Program-made: the position numbers and the translations under genes | Origin: Lederbergia galactosidilytica | GTDB taxonomy: Bacteria; Bacillota; Bacilli; Bacillales; Bacillaceae_C | Direction: 5' to 3' | DNA length: 64,000 nt | Assembly: GCF_017873565.1 (NCBI RefSeq) | Contig: NZ_JAGGKH010000019.1 | Span: forward strand, 1 to 64,000 | Part shown: piece after piece, positions 29,185 through 38,447 of the stretch | Layout of the letters: each line of letters starts with the position of its first letter | Position numbering within the stretch: position 1 is the stretch's first letter | The notes under the pieces: model-generated | What the model was told of the DNA's origin: nothing | Databases searched by the model: none | The model's input: only the letters and a program-made list of their open reading frames with translations

Positions 29185-29733
29185 TTAATCATCCCATGTA
29201 ATAGTTTTTATCTCTCCTGTAACCGCATTGATCTGTATCGTGGCTTCCATATCATCTGACCGCTCAATTTCAATAAAATAATAGCTGATTCCGTCTTCTT
29301 CTTCAAAGTCGACATCATCTACATCACCTTTAACTTCTTTTAATGCAATATTCACGGCCTCTTCCTTTGGGATAATAATATTAGCATCATCATTAGGAGT
29401 GGGAAAAATGGCATCATCCTGTTTAACAGGTTTTTCCTTATCAACGTTTGGTTCTACCTCTTTAAGTCTGCTAACTTTAAGGATATCTCCTGATTGGCGA
29501 TCTAATTTAATTTCATATGTTCCGGTATTTAATTCGATTGTCACGACAAAATTTTTAGTTGTATTGGTTACTTCTTTAATTTCTCCTTTGTAAATATCAG
29601 TAACAATATTTTCAGCATCAGCTGTTGTTACAGGTTCAGCTAAAGTTTTATATTGAAACAATTGCCAAATTGCAAAGGTTAACACCACTATACTAATGAA
29701 GATAATAAACGGCTTTATAAATTTTTTTCTCAT
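29185..29733 (-). CDS. PepSY-domain membrane-anchored protein
   Basis: 182 residues with one N-terminal membrane segment (about 8-25), followed outside the membrane by two PepSY units (EPVTTADAENIVTDIYKGEI, and IPKEEAVNIALKEVKGDVDD). Each ends in a V-T-G-E-I or S-G-D-I strand. I choose ATG 29733, which has GGAGAAGGA 7 bases upstream; two earlier in-frame ATGs are possible. It follows the kinase gene by about 110 bases and probably acts with it at the cell surface. Confidence 0.78.
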   Translation of the reverse strand: MRKKFIKPFIIFISIVVLTFAIWQLFQYKTLAEPVTTADAENIVTDIYKGEIKEVTNTTKNFVVTIELNTGTYEIKLDRQSGDILKVSRLKEVEPNVDKEKPVKQDDAIFPTPNDDANIIIPKEEAVNIALKEVKGDVDDVDFEEEDGISYYFIEIERSDDMEATIQINAVTGEIKTITWDD

Positions 29734-29845
29734 AAATTGATCCTTCTCCATTTTTTTAACCATTTTACTCCCTATTCATGAGAATTTAATGAGAATTGCT
29801 CGTTCTCAACAGTAGATAACCCCGCAAATCACGCTATCAGAAATA

Positions 29846-31198
29846 TTAAAAGGCTTTAGGTAAGATAATTTGCACAGTTGTCCCTTGACCTTCTTTACTT
29901 TTCATATCTAGTTTTGCATTTATTGAATTGGCAATTTCTTTAGCTAAGGGAAGGCCTAAGCCAAATCCACCCGATTTTCGTGATCTCGCCTTATCCACTC
30001 GATAAAAACGATCAAATATTTTCGATAATTCATCTGCTGGAATTCCAATCCCATTGTCTATAATTTCGATAATTCCGTATTTTTCCGAAGTGCTTATTTT
30101 CACTTCTACCTGACCTTCACTATACTTTAAGGCATTATCCATTAAAATATACAAAAGTTGTTTTAGTTTTTGTAAATCCGTTTGAATAACAATAGGTTGC
30201 TCAACTTGTAGAAGGATATCCCGATGGAAAGCCATATGGAAAGACTGAACAGATTCTTTTACTATTTGTTTTAAATCCACTTGAGTTACTTCTACTTTCC
30301 ATTGATCATTCTTTGCTAAAAGTAAGAGTTGTTGGGTTAATTCCTTCATCCGGATCGCTTCTGATTGTATTGCTTCTACGGATTCATCAAAAATTTCTTC
30401 TCTTTCCTTCCCACGGCGTTTTAATAAACTAGCATATGACTCAATAATAGTAAGAGGGGTTTTTAACTCATGGGAAGCGTTAGATACAAAATCTTCTTGT
30501 TTCTCATAATTCTTCTCTAATTGAAGTATCATTTCGTTAAATGTTTTTCCCATTTGATAAAGCTCATCATTAGATGGTTTAGGCAGATTTATAAGTTTAT
30601 ATTGATCATTCTCACGTATATCATTCATTGTGCGAATTAAATTAGCAACTGGTCTAGTAATCAAATTTCCTAATAACCGTGATGAAAAAATAACAGGGAT
30701 TGCCGCTAAAATTGTAATGATAATCAATACCCATTTTAAAATGGATAAAATATGCACAGAGGAGGAGAGATTTTCTGTTAATTGTAATTCTACCACTTCC
30801 CCGGTAGGTACCCAAATAAGTGGAATAGAAACAAATGCATAGACGATTCCGTTCTCTTTGACGATCTCATGTTGTTCTTTTCCTAAATACGATATTGGTA
30901 AATCGATTAGATTTTCTTGATTTTTAGCAGTTGTTGCTGTTTCGGTTGTTCCATCTTGATTAACAATACGAATCATACTATTAACAGGTACATAAGCTCT
31001 TAACGCATTTTTAGTTGCCGCGCTTGACTCCGTCTGCTTCATCCCTCTGGCAATATTTAGAACTTGAAAAGTAGTCTTTTCTAGTTCGTTCTTTAAAATA
31101 AAATGATTGAAGGTAAAATAAATCGATCCATTAATTAATACTAATAGAACAATAATAAGTGCTGAAGTATATAAATTTATTTTAGTTCTTAGCTTCAT
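29846..31198 (-). CDS. ykoH: sensor histidine kinase (YkoH-like)
   Basis: 450 residues. Two membrane segments (about 10-32 and 155-175) bracket an extracytoplasmic domain of about 120 residues. Then come a HAMP domain, a HisKA domain with the phosphorylated His in NASHELKTPLTIIESYA near 245, and an ATPase domain with DNALKYS (N box), DNGIGIP and GFGLGLPLAKEI (G boxes). It overlaps the regulator gene by 4 bases (ATGA). The input signal is unknown; the PepSY proteins downstream suggest envelope sensing. Confidence 0.88.
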   Translation of the reverse strand: MKLRTKINLYTSALIIVLLVLINGSIYFTFNHFILKNELEKTTFQVLNIARGMKQTESSAATKNALRAYVPVNSMIRIVNQDGTTETATTAKNQENLIDLPISYLGKEQHEIVKENGIVYAFVSIPLIWVPTGEVVELQLTENLSSSVHILSILKWVLIIITILAAIPVIFSSRLLGNLITRPVANLIRTMNDIRENDQYKLINLPKPSNDELYQMGKTFNEMILQLEKNYEKQEDFVSNASHELKTPLTIIESYASLLKRRGKEREEIFDESVEAIQSEAIRMKELTQQLLLLAKNDQWKVEVTQVDLKQIVKESVQSFHMAFHRDILLQVEQPIVIQTDLQKLKQLLYILMDNALKYSEGQVEVKISTSEKYGIIEIIDNGIGIPADELSKIFDRFYRVDKARSRKSGGFGLGLPLAKEIANSINAKLDMKSKEGQGTTVQIILPKAF

Positions 31199-31899
31199 AT
31201 TTTATCCTTTAATACATAACCAACACCGCGAACGGTGTGTATTAGTGCATGGTCATACGGTTTATCGACTTTATTGCGCAAATACCGAATATAAACATCA
31301 ACTATATTGGTATCCCCATAATAATCATAACCCCATACTCCGTTTAAAAGCTGCTCTCGATTTAAAACGATTTTTTCATTCTTCATTAAATATGTAAGCA
31401 AGTCAAATTCTCGTGGCGTAAGATCTATGGTATCATCCCCCCGATAAACTTCTCTCGTTGCCTCGCTTAATTTCAAATTCCCAACTTTCAACCAATCTTC
31501 TGGCATAGTTACGTCGTTTTGTTGTTTAGTTAGCCTTAGAGCAGCACGAATTCGGGCAAATAATTCCTCAATTTGGAAGGGCTTTGTTAAGTAATCATTA
31601 GCTCCCAAATCTAACCCAGAAACTTTATCTTCAACAGAGTCTTTTGCGGTTAATAAAATTACAGGCATTTTTTGATCATGAGCTCTTATTCTTCGCAATA
31701 CTTCAATGCCACTTAGACTTGGTAACATCACATCTAACAATACAAGATCCCAAGATTGTTCACGGATCATCTCTAATCCTTCCAGACCATCTAGAGCCTT
31801 CCCTGTTTCATACCCCTCATAAGTGAGTTCAATTTCAAGTAAACGGGCAATTTTCTCTTCATCTTCAACAATGAGAATTTTTGTTTTTAGCTGTTCCAT
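31195..31899 (-). CDS. ykoG: OmpR-family response regulator (YkoG-like)
   Basis: 234 residues. Receiver domain with the acidic pair near residue 12, phospho-acceptor Asp in LLDVMLPSLSG near 55, and Lys in LTAKDS near 105; then an OmpR/PhoB winged-helix domain (DLTPREFDLLTYLMKN, VDVYIRYLRNKVD, HTVRGVGYVL). Partner of the kinase it overlaps. Its probable targets include its own operon. Confidence 0.9.
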   Translation of the reverse strand: MEQLKTKILIVEDEEKIARLLEIELTYEGYETGKALDGLEGLEMIREQSWDLVLLDVMLPSLSGIEVLRRIRAHDQKMPVILLTAKDSVEDKVSGLDLGANDYLTKPFQIEELFARIRAALRLTKQQNDVTMPEDWLKVGNLKLSEATREVYRGDDTIDLTPREFDLLTYLMKNEKIVLNREQLLNGVWGYDYYGDTNIVDVYIRYLRNKVDKPYDHALIHTVRGVGYVLKDKI

Positions 31900-32088
31900 T
31901 ATTACATCATCCTGATAACTTATTTTTATTCTCTAGTTTACACGAGGAATATTCTTTTTAAAAGAAAAGCGCTGATATCGGGAAATCCATTCACTTTCTA
32001 GCTGTTGACTATAACTCCATCCTCCTTATCTTTGATTTCATAAAACAAAGGTTTGCCCATATTAAGACAAACCTTTAAAAAGAAAATA

Positions 32089-32421
32089 TTATGCAAGTAG
32101 CTTCTGACATTCTTCTGCACATTTTAAGCAAGCTTCTGCACACTTTTGACAATGATCATGGTTATGTTGCTTACATTCGTTTCCACAATCTTTACAAATT
32201 GTAATACAGGTAGTAGCTAACTCAGAAACATAGGCTGTTCCTCTAGAAATTGCTTGCTCAAAGTAAGAACAGAAATCGGCACATTCCCTATCTAAGCGAA
32301 TACACTCAGTCATCTTCTGAACATCATCTTCTTGCAAACAAGCTTGATAACAAGTGTTGCACGCAACCATACATTCATGTAAAACAGTTAATAGTGATTG
32401 ATACTCATGAGTTTGATTCAT
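32089..32421 (-). CDS. Cys-rich four-helix-bundle copper-binding protein (Csp/YhjQ-like)
   Basis: 110 residues with 16 cysteines spaced C-x3-C or C-x2-C along predicted helices (HECMVACNTCYQAC, CITICKDCGNEC, CQKCAEACLKCAEEC). This is the DUF326 / copper storage protein pattern, where cysteines facing the core of a four-helix bundle bind Cu(I). There is no signal peptide, so a cytosolic copper store or buffer is likely. ATG 32421 has AAGGAGGA upstream; the longer open frame lacks one. No copper ATPase or chaperone gene is adjacent. Confidence 0.82.
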   Translation of the reverse strand: MNQTHEYQSLLTVLHECMVACNTCYQACLQEDDVQKMTECIRLDRECADFCSYFEQAISRGTAYVSELATTCITICKDCGNECKQHNHDHCQKCAEACLKCAEECQKLLA

Positions 32422-32729
32422 TATCCATCCTCCTTCTTTGTTCTCTAATACTCCTATCCTGATTAGTCTTATATAAAACATTTTTATTATACCGATCTAA
32501 AAATATTGGTAGAACTAATAGACTGTCGCCAGGAAACCCAGCCATGGTAAAGGGCCGATTAAAGACGTGTAGTTAGAGTTGATTAAAGATTGAGCAAAAG
32601 GGAAAGGAACTGAATATATTTTTAAGTGAAAATACGAACTATTAAGATAGTTGATACAAATAGCAAAGGAAATTCTTGGTGAACAGACCCTTTTGGCATT
32701 TATGAAAAACCTGCTTTCAGAAAATAAAA
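32422..32729. other. intergenic, no gene seen
   Basis: Just over 300 AT-rich bases between the copper-binding protein and the xylose operon. I see no small gene or element. Confidence 0.3.
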
Positions 32730-32766
32730 AGACTGTAGACGCGTTTCTTAGTTTGTCTACAGTCTA
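32730..32766 (-). terminator. Rho-independent terminator of xylAB
   Basis: AGACTGTAGAC (32730-32740) pairs with GTCTACAGTCT (32755-32765), followed on the minus strand by TTTTTATTTT. Confidence 0.9.
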
Positions 32767-32784
32767 GGCTTGAAGTAATATCTG

Positions 32785-34284
32785 TTAATCTCGAAATGCT
32801 TTAAGTTGTTCATTAATTTCTTTCGTTTGCGGATAAATCTCTTGGTAAATGTTAAACAATTGTTGATATTTCTCAACATTCTCTTGCTTAGGTAAAACAG
32901 TTTGCTCTTCCTTCAAAAAGGCATCGGCACATTCCTTTAGAGATTCAAACCAATTGCAACCATAGGCAGCTAACATAGCAGCCCCCATACCTGGCCCTTG
33001 CTCACTAGCTAATTTTATAATCTTAGCATTAAAAATGTCGGCTTGAATTTGAAGCCATTCACTGTTTTTAGCTCCTCCGCCAATTGAGATGATAGTATCA
33101 ATTTGTTTCCCATTTTTCCGAAAGATATCTATCGATTCATTTAGTGAAAAAGTAATCCCCTCTAATACAGCACGAACAAAATCTCTGCGCCTATGGGAAC
33201 CATCCATTCCGATAAAGCTTCCTCTAATCGCAGCATCCGCATAAGGAGTTCTTTCCCCTACCAAATATGGAGTAAAAAGCAAGCCTTTTGAACCAACTGG
33301 CACAGTCTGAATATCTGCTAACAAATCATCAAAGGATTCTTCTGCCGCAAATACATCTTTAAACCAGCTTAAGCTATAGCCAGCTGCTAATGTAACTCCC
33401 ATCGTATAATAGGCATTGGGGGCACCATGGTTAAAATAATGAACTTTACCACGGAAATCCTTATCATCGCTTTTTTCATAAGACAATACTACTCCGGATG
33501 TTCCAATACTACACAATGTACGACCATCTTCTAATATGCCTGCCCCAATGGCACCACACGCATTATCAGCTCCACCTGCAAACACGCGAGTAGAAGGTGA
33601 AAGTCCAGTTTTCTCAGCCATTTCTGCTGTAATTGTTCCTACTTCATCAAAGGCTTCTATTAACGGCGGACATAGTGTAGGATCAATTTCCACTAAATCA
33701 CAGATTTCCTCACTCCATACCTTCTCACTTACATTAAGCAAAAGTGTTCCGGCAGCATCCGAGTAATCCATATGAATATTTCCAGTTAATTTATAACGTA
33801 AATAGTCTTTCGGAAGTACAAATGTTTTAGCCTGCTTAAATATTTCTGGTTCATGCTTTTTCACCCATAAGATTTTAGGTAATGTAAACCCTTCTAAAGC
33901 TGGATTTTTTGTAATAGTGAGTAGACGTTCTTCGCCAACTTGTTCATAGATCTGCTTACATTCTGCTGTTGTCCGGGTATCATTCCAAAGGATCGCAGGT
34001 CGCAAAACCTCATTTTCTGTATCTAGCAAGACTAGGCCGTGCATTTGCCCTGAAAAGCTAATCCCTTCAATATCTTCTGCATCACCAGTGAATTTCTGCA
34101 AGAGATCAGACAATCCGGTGATTGTCTGATCAACCCAATCCTGGGGATTTTGCTCACTATAGCCTGTCTTCTCTTGATAGAGTGGATAAGGCTTGGAAAC
34201 TTCTTCTACCACTTCACCTATTTGGTTCACTAATAAAATTTTTACAGCACTTGTGCCTAAATCAACACCAATCACATATTTCAT
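32785..34284 (-). CDS. xylB: xylulokinase
   Basis: Phosphorylates D-xylulose to xylulose 5-phosphate for the pentose phosphate pathway. 499 residues of the FGGY kinase family: the N-terminal ATP-grasping strand GVDLGTSAVKILL, GQMHGLVLLD, the substrate-site WNDTRT, and the C-terminal signature region GGGAKNSEWLQIQADIF. It lies 27 bases downstream of xylA in the same operon and ends at a strong terminator. Confidence 0.96.
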   Translation of the reverse strand: MKYVIGVDLGTSAVKILLVNQIGEVVEEVSKPYPLYQEKTGYSEQNPQDWVDQTITGLSDLLQKFTGDAEDIEGISFSGQMHGLVLLDTENEVLRPAILWNDTRTTAECKQIYEQVGEERLLTITKNPALEGFTLPKILWVKKHEPEIFKQAKTFVLPKDYLRYKLTGNIHMDYSDAAGTLLLNVSEKVWSEEICDLVEIDPTLCPPLIEAFDEVGTITAEMAEKTGLSPSTRVFAGGADNACGAIGAGILEDGRTLCSIGTSGVVLSYEKSDDKDFRGKVHYFNHGAPNAYYTMGVTLAAGYSLSWFKDVFAAEESFDDLLADIQTVPVGSKGLLFTPYLVGERTPYADAAIRGSFIGMDGSHRRRDFVRAVLEGITFSLNESIDIFRKNGKQIDTIISIGGGAKNSEWLQIQADIFNAKIIKLASEQGPGMGAAMLAAYGCNWFESLKECADAFLKEEQTVLPKQENVEKYQQLFNIYQEIYPQTKEINEQLKAFRD

Positions 34285-34311
34285 AGTGTCACCTTCATTC
34301 TTGTACTCGGT

Positions 34312-35637
34312 TTATTCACCAGCAAATGCTGTTAGTAAATACTGGTTAATTGTTGCTTTAATTTTCTCTAGTCGGCCTGATTGATGTTGGATATCCTTCA
34401 ATCCTAATGCATATTCTTCAAGTTGATGGAAATCAGCTTTTCCTTGGACAATATCAAGACCGATTCCTTCTCTATAACTGCTGTAACGGTCTTCAATCAC
34501 ATCATCTAGCACTTTATCATCGACTAGTTTTTGCGCCACTTTAAGCCCAACAGCAAATCCATCCATTCCAGCAATATGAGCATGGAATAGATCTTCAGGT
34601 TCAAAAGAACCACGGCGAACTTTTGCATCAAAGTTTAGTCCACCTTTTCCTAGTCCGCCATTTTTAATAATTTCATACATTGCTAGGGTTGTAGAATAAA
34701 GATCAGTTGGAAATTCATCCGTATCCCAGCCTAATAGTGGATGCCCCTGGTTAGCATCGACTGAACCTAGCATACCGTGTATCCGAGCATAATGTAATTC
34801 ATGTTCAAAAGTATGACCTGCAAGTGTTGCATGGTTTGCTTCAATATTAAATTTAAAATGATCTTGAAGATCGTAATTTTGTAAGAACGCATAACCACTT
34901 GCTACATCAAAATCATATTGGTGTGTGGTTGGCTCTTTTGGTTTTGGCTCAATAAGGAACTGACCATCAAAGTCAATTTCTTTTGCATAGTCGACAGCCA
35001 TATGGAAGAAACGACCGAGATTATCAAGTTCTAGCTTCATATCCGTATTAAGGAGAGTTTCGTATCCTTCACGCCCTCCCCAGAATACGTAATTCTCAGC
35101 CCCTAATTCTTTAGCAATGTCTAATCCTTTCTTAACCTTTGCCGCTGAATAGGCAAATACATCTGCATGATTAGAGGATGCGGCACCATGAATAAAACGT
35201 GGGTTTGTAAAGTTGTTAGCCGTATTCCAAAGTAACTTTGTTTTACTATCTTTCATATAGTCTTTCATCAATGCTACAATCGTGTCTAAGTTTTTGTACG
35301 TTTCTCTTAAACTATTTCCTTCGGGCGCGATATCAACATCATGGAAACAGAAATAAGGGACATTTAATTTTTCAAAAAACTCAAATGCTGCTTCAAGACG
35401 GGCTTTAGCAAGGTCCATGCCTTCGTATTGATCCCAAGGTCTCTGCATTGTTCCAACTCCGAATGGGTCTGAACCATCTGCTACAAATGTGTGCCAATAG
35501 GCTACCCCAAATCGGAGATATTCTTCCATTGTTTTACCGCCGACTATTTCCTCAGGATTATAAAATTTAAAAGCGTAAGGGTTTGTAGATTTCGGTCCTT
35601 CATAATTAATTTTACCAATGTTGTTAAAGTAACTCAT
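34312..35637 (-). CDS. xylA: xylose isomerase
   Basis: Converts D-xylose to D-xylulose with two divalent metals. 441 residues, full length. Catalytic and metal motifs: [10 protein letters not shown] (His and Asp of the active site near 101-104), [21 protein letters not shown] (metal Glu), and WDTDEFPTD near 340. The start at 35637 is fixed by AAGGAGG 7 bases upstream and by family length; the open frame runs 45 codons further but crosses the promoter. First gene of xylAB, divergent from xylR. Confidence 0.97.
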   Translation of the reverse strand: MSYFNNIGKINYEGPKSTNPYAFKFYNPEEIVGGKTMEEYLRFGVAYWHTFVADGSDPFGVGTMQRPWDQYEGMDLAKARLEAAFEFFEKLNVPYFCFHDVDIAPEGNSLRETYKNLDTIVALMKDYMKDSKTKLLWNTANNFTNPRFIHGAASSNHADVFAYSAAKVKKGLDIAKELGAENYVFWGGREGYETLLNTDMKLELDNLGRFFHMAVDYAKEIDFDGQFLIEPKPKEPTTHQYDFDVASGYAFLQNYDLQDHFKFNIEANHATLAGHTFEHELHYARIHGMLGSVDANQGHPLLGWDTDEFPTDLYSTTLAMYEIIKNGGLGKGGLNFDAKVRRGSFEPEDLFHAHIAGMDGFAVGLKVAQKLVDDKVLDDVIEDRYSSYREGIGLDIVQGKADFHQLEEYALGLKDIQHQSGRLEKIKATINQYLLTAFAGE

Positions 35638-35666
35638 ATTGAAACCTCCTTGAAATTTAAGTATCA

Positions 35667-35730
35667 TGTAAATGCTTGCAAATGTATTATACCAATCATT
35701 TTTAAGTTTGTCTATCGGATAAACTAAGTG
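35667..35730. promoter_or_regulatory. xylA promoter with XylR operator and possible cre
   Basis: On the minus strand, TAGACA (35709-35714), a 17-base spacer and TATAAT (35686-35691) form a sigma-A promoter for xylA. It overlaps an imperfect dyad at 35702-35728 with half sites TTWAGTTTRTC, fitting the known XylR operator (TTAGTTTGTT-type halves). Between promoter and ribosome site, TGTAAATGCTTGCA (35667-35680) matches the CcpA cre consensus with two mismatches. The operator is well supported; the cre is tentative. Confidence 0.75.
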
Positions 35731-35770
35731 TATACTAAATAAATAATTTAAATTGAAAGAGCTGAAAATC

Positions 35771-36952
35771 ATGAAGAGCGAAAAAACCTGGAATCAACAT
35801 GTTGTTAAAAAGGAAAATAAATTTTTAGTATTTAAAACTGTGATCCAATCTTCTCCTATCTCCAGAGCAGAAATTGCTACTAAAACCGGACTCAATAAAG
35901 GGACCGTTTCTTCCCTTGTTAATGAATTAATAGAAGAAAAATTCATTTATGAATCAGGACCAGGTGAATCTAGCGGCGGGAGAAGACCTGTTATGCTTCT
36001 CTTTAACGAGACTGCTGGCTATTCAATTGGAATCAACATTGGCGTTAATTATTTACTTGGTGTTTTAACTGACTTAAATGGGAATATCCATTTAGAGAAA
36101 CAGATAAATATTAATTCACAATCATTTGAAGTGTGGCAAGAAAAGCTTTTTTCCATGATACACAATATAATTCAATCTACGCCAAAGAGTCCTTATGGGA
36201 TTATCGGAATTGGTGTAGGCGTACCAGGAACAGTAAATATGGATGGGAAAGTATTACTTGCTCCTAATCTGTCCTGGAAAAATATAGAACTTCAGTCCAT
36301 ATTAGAAGAAGAATTCAAGATTCCGACGATTATTGAGAATGAAGCCAATGCTGGAGCGTACGGGGAAAAAAAATATGGTGTTGGGAAAGATTCAAATCAT
36401 TTAATTTATGTAAGTGTTGGGATCGGGATTGGGGTAGGTATGATCTTAAATGGTCAATTATATAAAGGAAATAATGGCTTTTCCGGAGAACTCGGACATA
36501 TGTCAATCAATGTGAAAGGAGATCTCTGTCGGTGTGGAAATGAGGGCTGTTGGGAGTTATACGCTTCGGAACAGGCGCTTATTCAACAAGCCAAAAAATT
36601 AAACCTCCTTTCAGCTGATCAAACTGATCTCTCATTTGAGTATTTACTAGATCTTGCCGAAAATGGTAATGAAAAAGCCATATATTTATTTAATAGGATC
36701 GGGGAATATCTCGGAGTGGGGTTAAATAACATCATTAATATTTTTAATCCCCAAGAGATTGTGATTGGAAACCGAATGGCTAGCACAAAAAAATGGATTC
36801 AAACTTCGTTAGAAAGTCAATTAGCTGACCGGATTCAATTTTTTCAAGAAGATGATTTACAAATTAAGTTCTCTAATCTATCTTCCTACTCTGCCGCACT
36901 TGGAGTTTCTGCTTTTTCAACAGAAAATTTTTTACAGTTTAGCATTCATTAA
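35771..36952 (+). CDS. xylR: xylose repressor XylR (ROK family)
   Basis: 393 residues: an N-terminal winged helix-turn-helix ([20 protein letters not shown]) and a ROK sugar-kinase-like domain with [15 protein letters not shown] and the zinc-binding [14 protein letters not shown]. It represses xylAB by binding the operator between the two divergent genes, and is released by xylose. I start at ATG 35771; an in-frame TTG six codons earlier is possible, and the ribosome site (AAAGAG) is weak, in keeping with low repressor levels. Confidence 0.94.
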   Translation: MKSEKTWNQHVVKKENKFLVFKTVIQSSPISRAEIATKTGLNKGTVSSLVNELIEEKFIYESGPGESSGGRRPVMLLFNETAGYSIGINIGVNYLLGVLTDLNGNIHLEKQININSQSFEVWQEKLFSMIHNIIQSTPKSPYGIIGIGVGVPGTVNMDGKVLLAPNLSWKNIELQSILEEEFKIPTIIENEANAGAYGEKKYGVGKDSNHLIYVSVGIGIGVGMILNGQLYKGNNGFSGELGHMSINVKGDLCRCGNEGCWELYASEQALIQQAKKLNLLSADQTDLSFEYLLDLAENGNEKAIYLFNRIGEYLGVGLNNIINIFNPQEIVIGNRMASTKKWIQTSLESQLADRIQFFQEDDLQIKFSNLSSYSAALGVSAFSTENFLQFSIH

Positions 36953-36958
36953 AACAAA

Positions 36959-36998
36959 TCGGCGAGGATTCTATTCTAGTAGTTCCTCGCCGTTTTTC
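36959..36998 (+). terminator. Rho-independent terminator of xylR
   Basis: CGGCGAGGA (36960-36968) pairs with TCCTCGCCG (36984-36992), followed by TTTTT. Confidence 0.9.
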
Positions 36999-37448
36999 AT
37001 CATTTGAATATAAAAAACGCTATACAATGTGCTCGTTTAGCATTTGCTAAAAGCTGCCCCAAGATAGGTAGTATTAACTTACTACCCGTTTCTGCTTCCC
37101 TTTTATTACACTTACCTGCCGCTTCATTTCCAAAGGAGATTAAGTATTCTTATAAAAGTCTATTCAAATCTTTCGTGTAACTCTTTTTTATAAGTTCAAA
37201 TAATCCTCTCTTGTTTGCCCCACATCATAAGATTTTTCAACGTCTAGTAATCTTTAAAAGTTTGTGGTTCCATTTATTAATAGATTATTACGGATTTCCT
37301 TCAAAGATCTAGAGATACCTTTCCCTTTAGAGCAGAAGTGTCCTCTGTTTTTAAGATATCATTCACTCATCCTTTTATCTTTTCAACAAAATCGGCGGAC
37401 AGAATTCCTATCTTATTGACATCTCCCTTTTAAGCATAATATTATTAT
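36999..37448. other. non-coding, possibly decayed sequence
   Basis: About 450 bases with stops in every frame. Short open pieces on the minus strand (for example one ending ILSADFVEKIKG) hint at an eroded gene, but I could not identify it. Confidence 0.3.
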
Positions 37449-37622
37449 CTATGCTTTAAAAAATGAAGCTGGACTGTCGAAGAAGTTTACATCGATTGTT
37501 TCTTGAGTAAACACTAAATAATCGTCAATGCCGGATTGCTTTGCCAGGTCACGATAACTAATGATTTCATTTTCATACCGTTGGGCTACAAGTAGCTTAA
37601 ACTCATTACTATACTTGGACAT
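37449..37622 (-). pseudogene. truncated IS3-family OrfA (transposase helix-turn-helix)
   Basis: 57 codons. The first 33 residues (MSKYSNEFKLLVAQRYENEI, then SYRDLAKQSGID) match the start of IS3/IS150-type OrfA, a helix-turn-helix DNA-binding subunit. The remaining 24 residues do not fit the family and end in TAG, so the gene is cut and fused to unrelated DNA. AGGAGG precedes the ATG, and a hairpin (ATGTTGGA / TCCAACAT, 37637-37659) lies just upstream, as in intact IS leaders. Not functional as a transposase. Confidence 0.65.
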
Positions 37623-37659
37623 TTTCAAGACCTCCTAATGTTGGATGGAGCGTCCAACA

Positions 37660-37851
37660 TTAGGGGAGCAGCCAAAGCCTGAGAAGGATTGACACTAGGG
37701 AACGCAGGCTAAGTTCCCGCCGTCCTGCCGCAACGCCTGCATGACCCACATCCTGTAGGCCTTCGGAAAGCGATGTATATTTCGGGAGTGGGTTATTTTC
37801 ACGCTAATAGTTCGGACTTTACTTAAGCGAAAACACTTTTGTCCCAGCCTC
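37660..37851. repeat. dispersed repeat ending in GTCCCAGCCTC, copy 2
   Basis: The right end GTCCCAGCCTC (37841-37851) matches copies 1 and 3. The inside shares GTATATTTCGGGAG-like sequence with copy 1 and AGTTCGGACTT (inverted) with copy 3. The left inverted end is missing, apparently lost beside the IS3 fragment. No gene. Confidence 0.5.
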
Positions 37852-37937
37852 GGAATAATTTGCTGAAATCAAATTAATTGCCAAATATTATAGAAAAATG
37901 GCATGATTAGCTTTGGACAATTTTAAATTTGTAATGG

Positions 37938-37990
37938 TTGCTATTAAACATCAATCATGTTAATATCATAAAAGATACTACATTTTGTGT
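37938..37990 (+). promoter_or_regulatory. probable nrd promoter and first NrdR box
   Basis: TTGCTA (37938-37943), 17 bases, TAATAT (37961-37966) is a fair sigma-A promoter. ATACTACATTTTGTGT (37975-37990) matches the NrdR-box consensus acaCwAtATaTwGtgt at 13 of 16 positions. NrdR is the ATP/dATP-sensing repressor of ribonucleotide reductase genes. Confidence 0.65.
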
Positions 37991-38006
37991 TTTACTCTAT
38001 ACACTA

Positions 38007-38022
38007 ACACTATATATTGATT
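38007..38022 (+). promoter_or_regulatory. second NrdR box
   Basis: ACACTATATATTGATT keeps the NrdR core CTATATATTG. It starts exactly 32 bases after the first box, about three helical turns, which is the usual tandem spacing for NrdR. It ends where the riboswitch begins. Confidence 0.7.
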
Positions 38023-38023
38023 T

Positions 38024-38197
38024 CAACAAATGAAGGCACCCATATAGGGTTTAATAGGGAATCCGGTGAAATTCCGGAGCTGTCCCCGCAACTGTAAATG
38101 CGAACGACCGGATTAGCCACTGGTTCGAAATAATCGAACTGGGAAGGCCCCATTAGGATGATGCATGAGCCAGGAGACCTCCCTTTTATTTGTCGGA
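38024..38197 (+). ncRNA. adenosylcobalamin (B12) riboswitch
   Basis: The conserved B12 elements are all present in order: GGGAATCCGGTGAAATTCCG, then GAGCTGTCCCCGCAACTGTAA, then the B12 box GCCACTG at 38116-38122, and GAGCCAGGAGACCT near the 3' side. P1 can close between ACAAAT (38026-38031) and ATTTGT (38188-38193). A terminator follows in the leader, so B12 should switch the ribonucleotide reductase operon off. Confidence 0.95.
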
Positions 38198-38226
38198 GTT
38201 TCATTTCTTCGGGGAACGAGAAGGTG

Positions 38227-38300
38227 AAACGATAGTGAATAATTGCCTTTCTTTCCTATCGTTTAATTCGCCTTTTTCTATGGCGAATTTTTTATTTTTT
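38227..38300 (+). terminator. riboswitch expression platform: leader hairpins and terminator
   Basis: Hairpin 1 pairs AAACGATAG (38227-38235) with CTATCGTTT (38256-38264). Directly after it, AATTCGCC (38265-38272) pairs with GGCGAATT (38282-38289), followed by TTTTATTTTTT. The second is a textbook terminator inside the leader, 150 bases before the first gene. Confidence 0.88.
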
Positions 38301-38447
38301 ATACTAATGATTATCCTGTCCGTAAGTTTTTTGAGAAATGATCTAATAAATATTTCTCCTTGCACAGGGTTGGAATGCTTTGCCGCCCACTCCCCAAAGA
38401 CGGTTGAGCTTTCTGATTTAATTATATTGATAGAAAGGTGAATTTCA

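Noticed and set aside
35667-35680. cre (CcpA) site before xylA as a separate feature
   Set aside because: Two mismatches at conserved positions; kept only as a remark within the promoter entry.
38010-38204. 64-codon minus-strand frame over the B12 riboswitch
   Set aside because: It lies entirely on the antisense of a highly conserved RNA and has no convincing ribosome site.
38190-38441. 83-codon forward frame in the nrd leader
   Set aside because: It spans the riboswitch terminator; the product is low-complexity and the start has no proper ribosome site.
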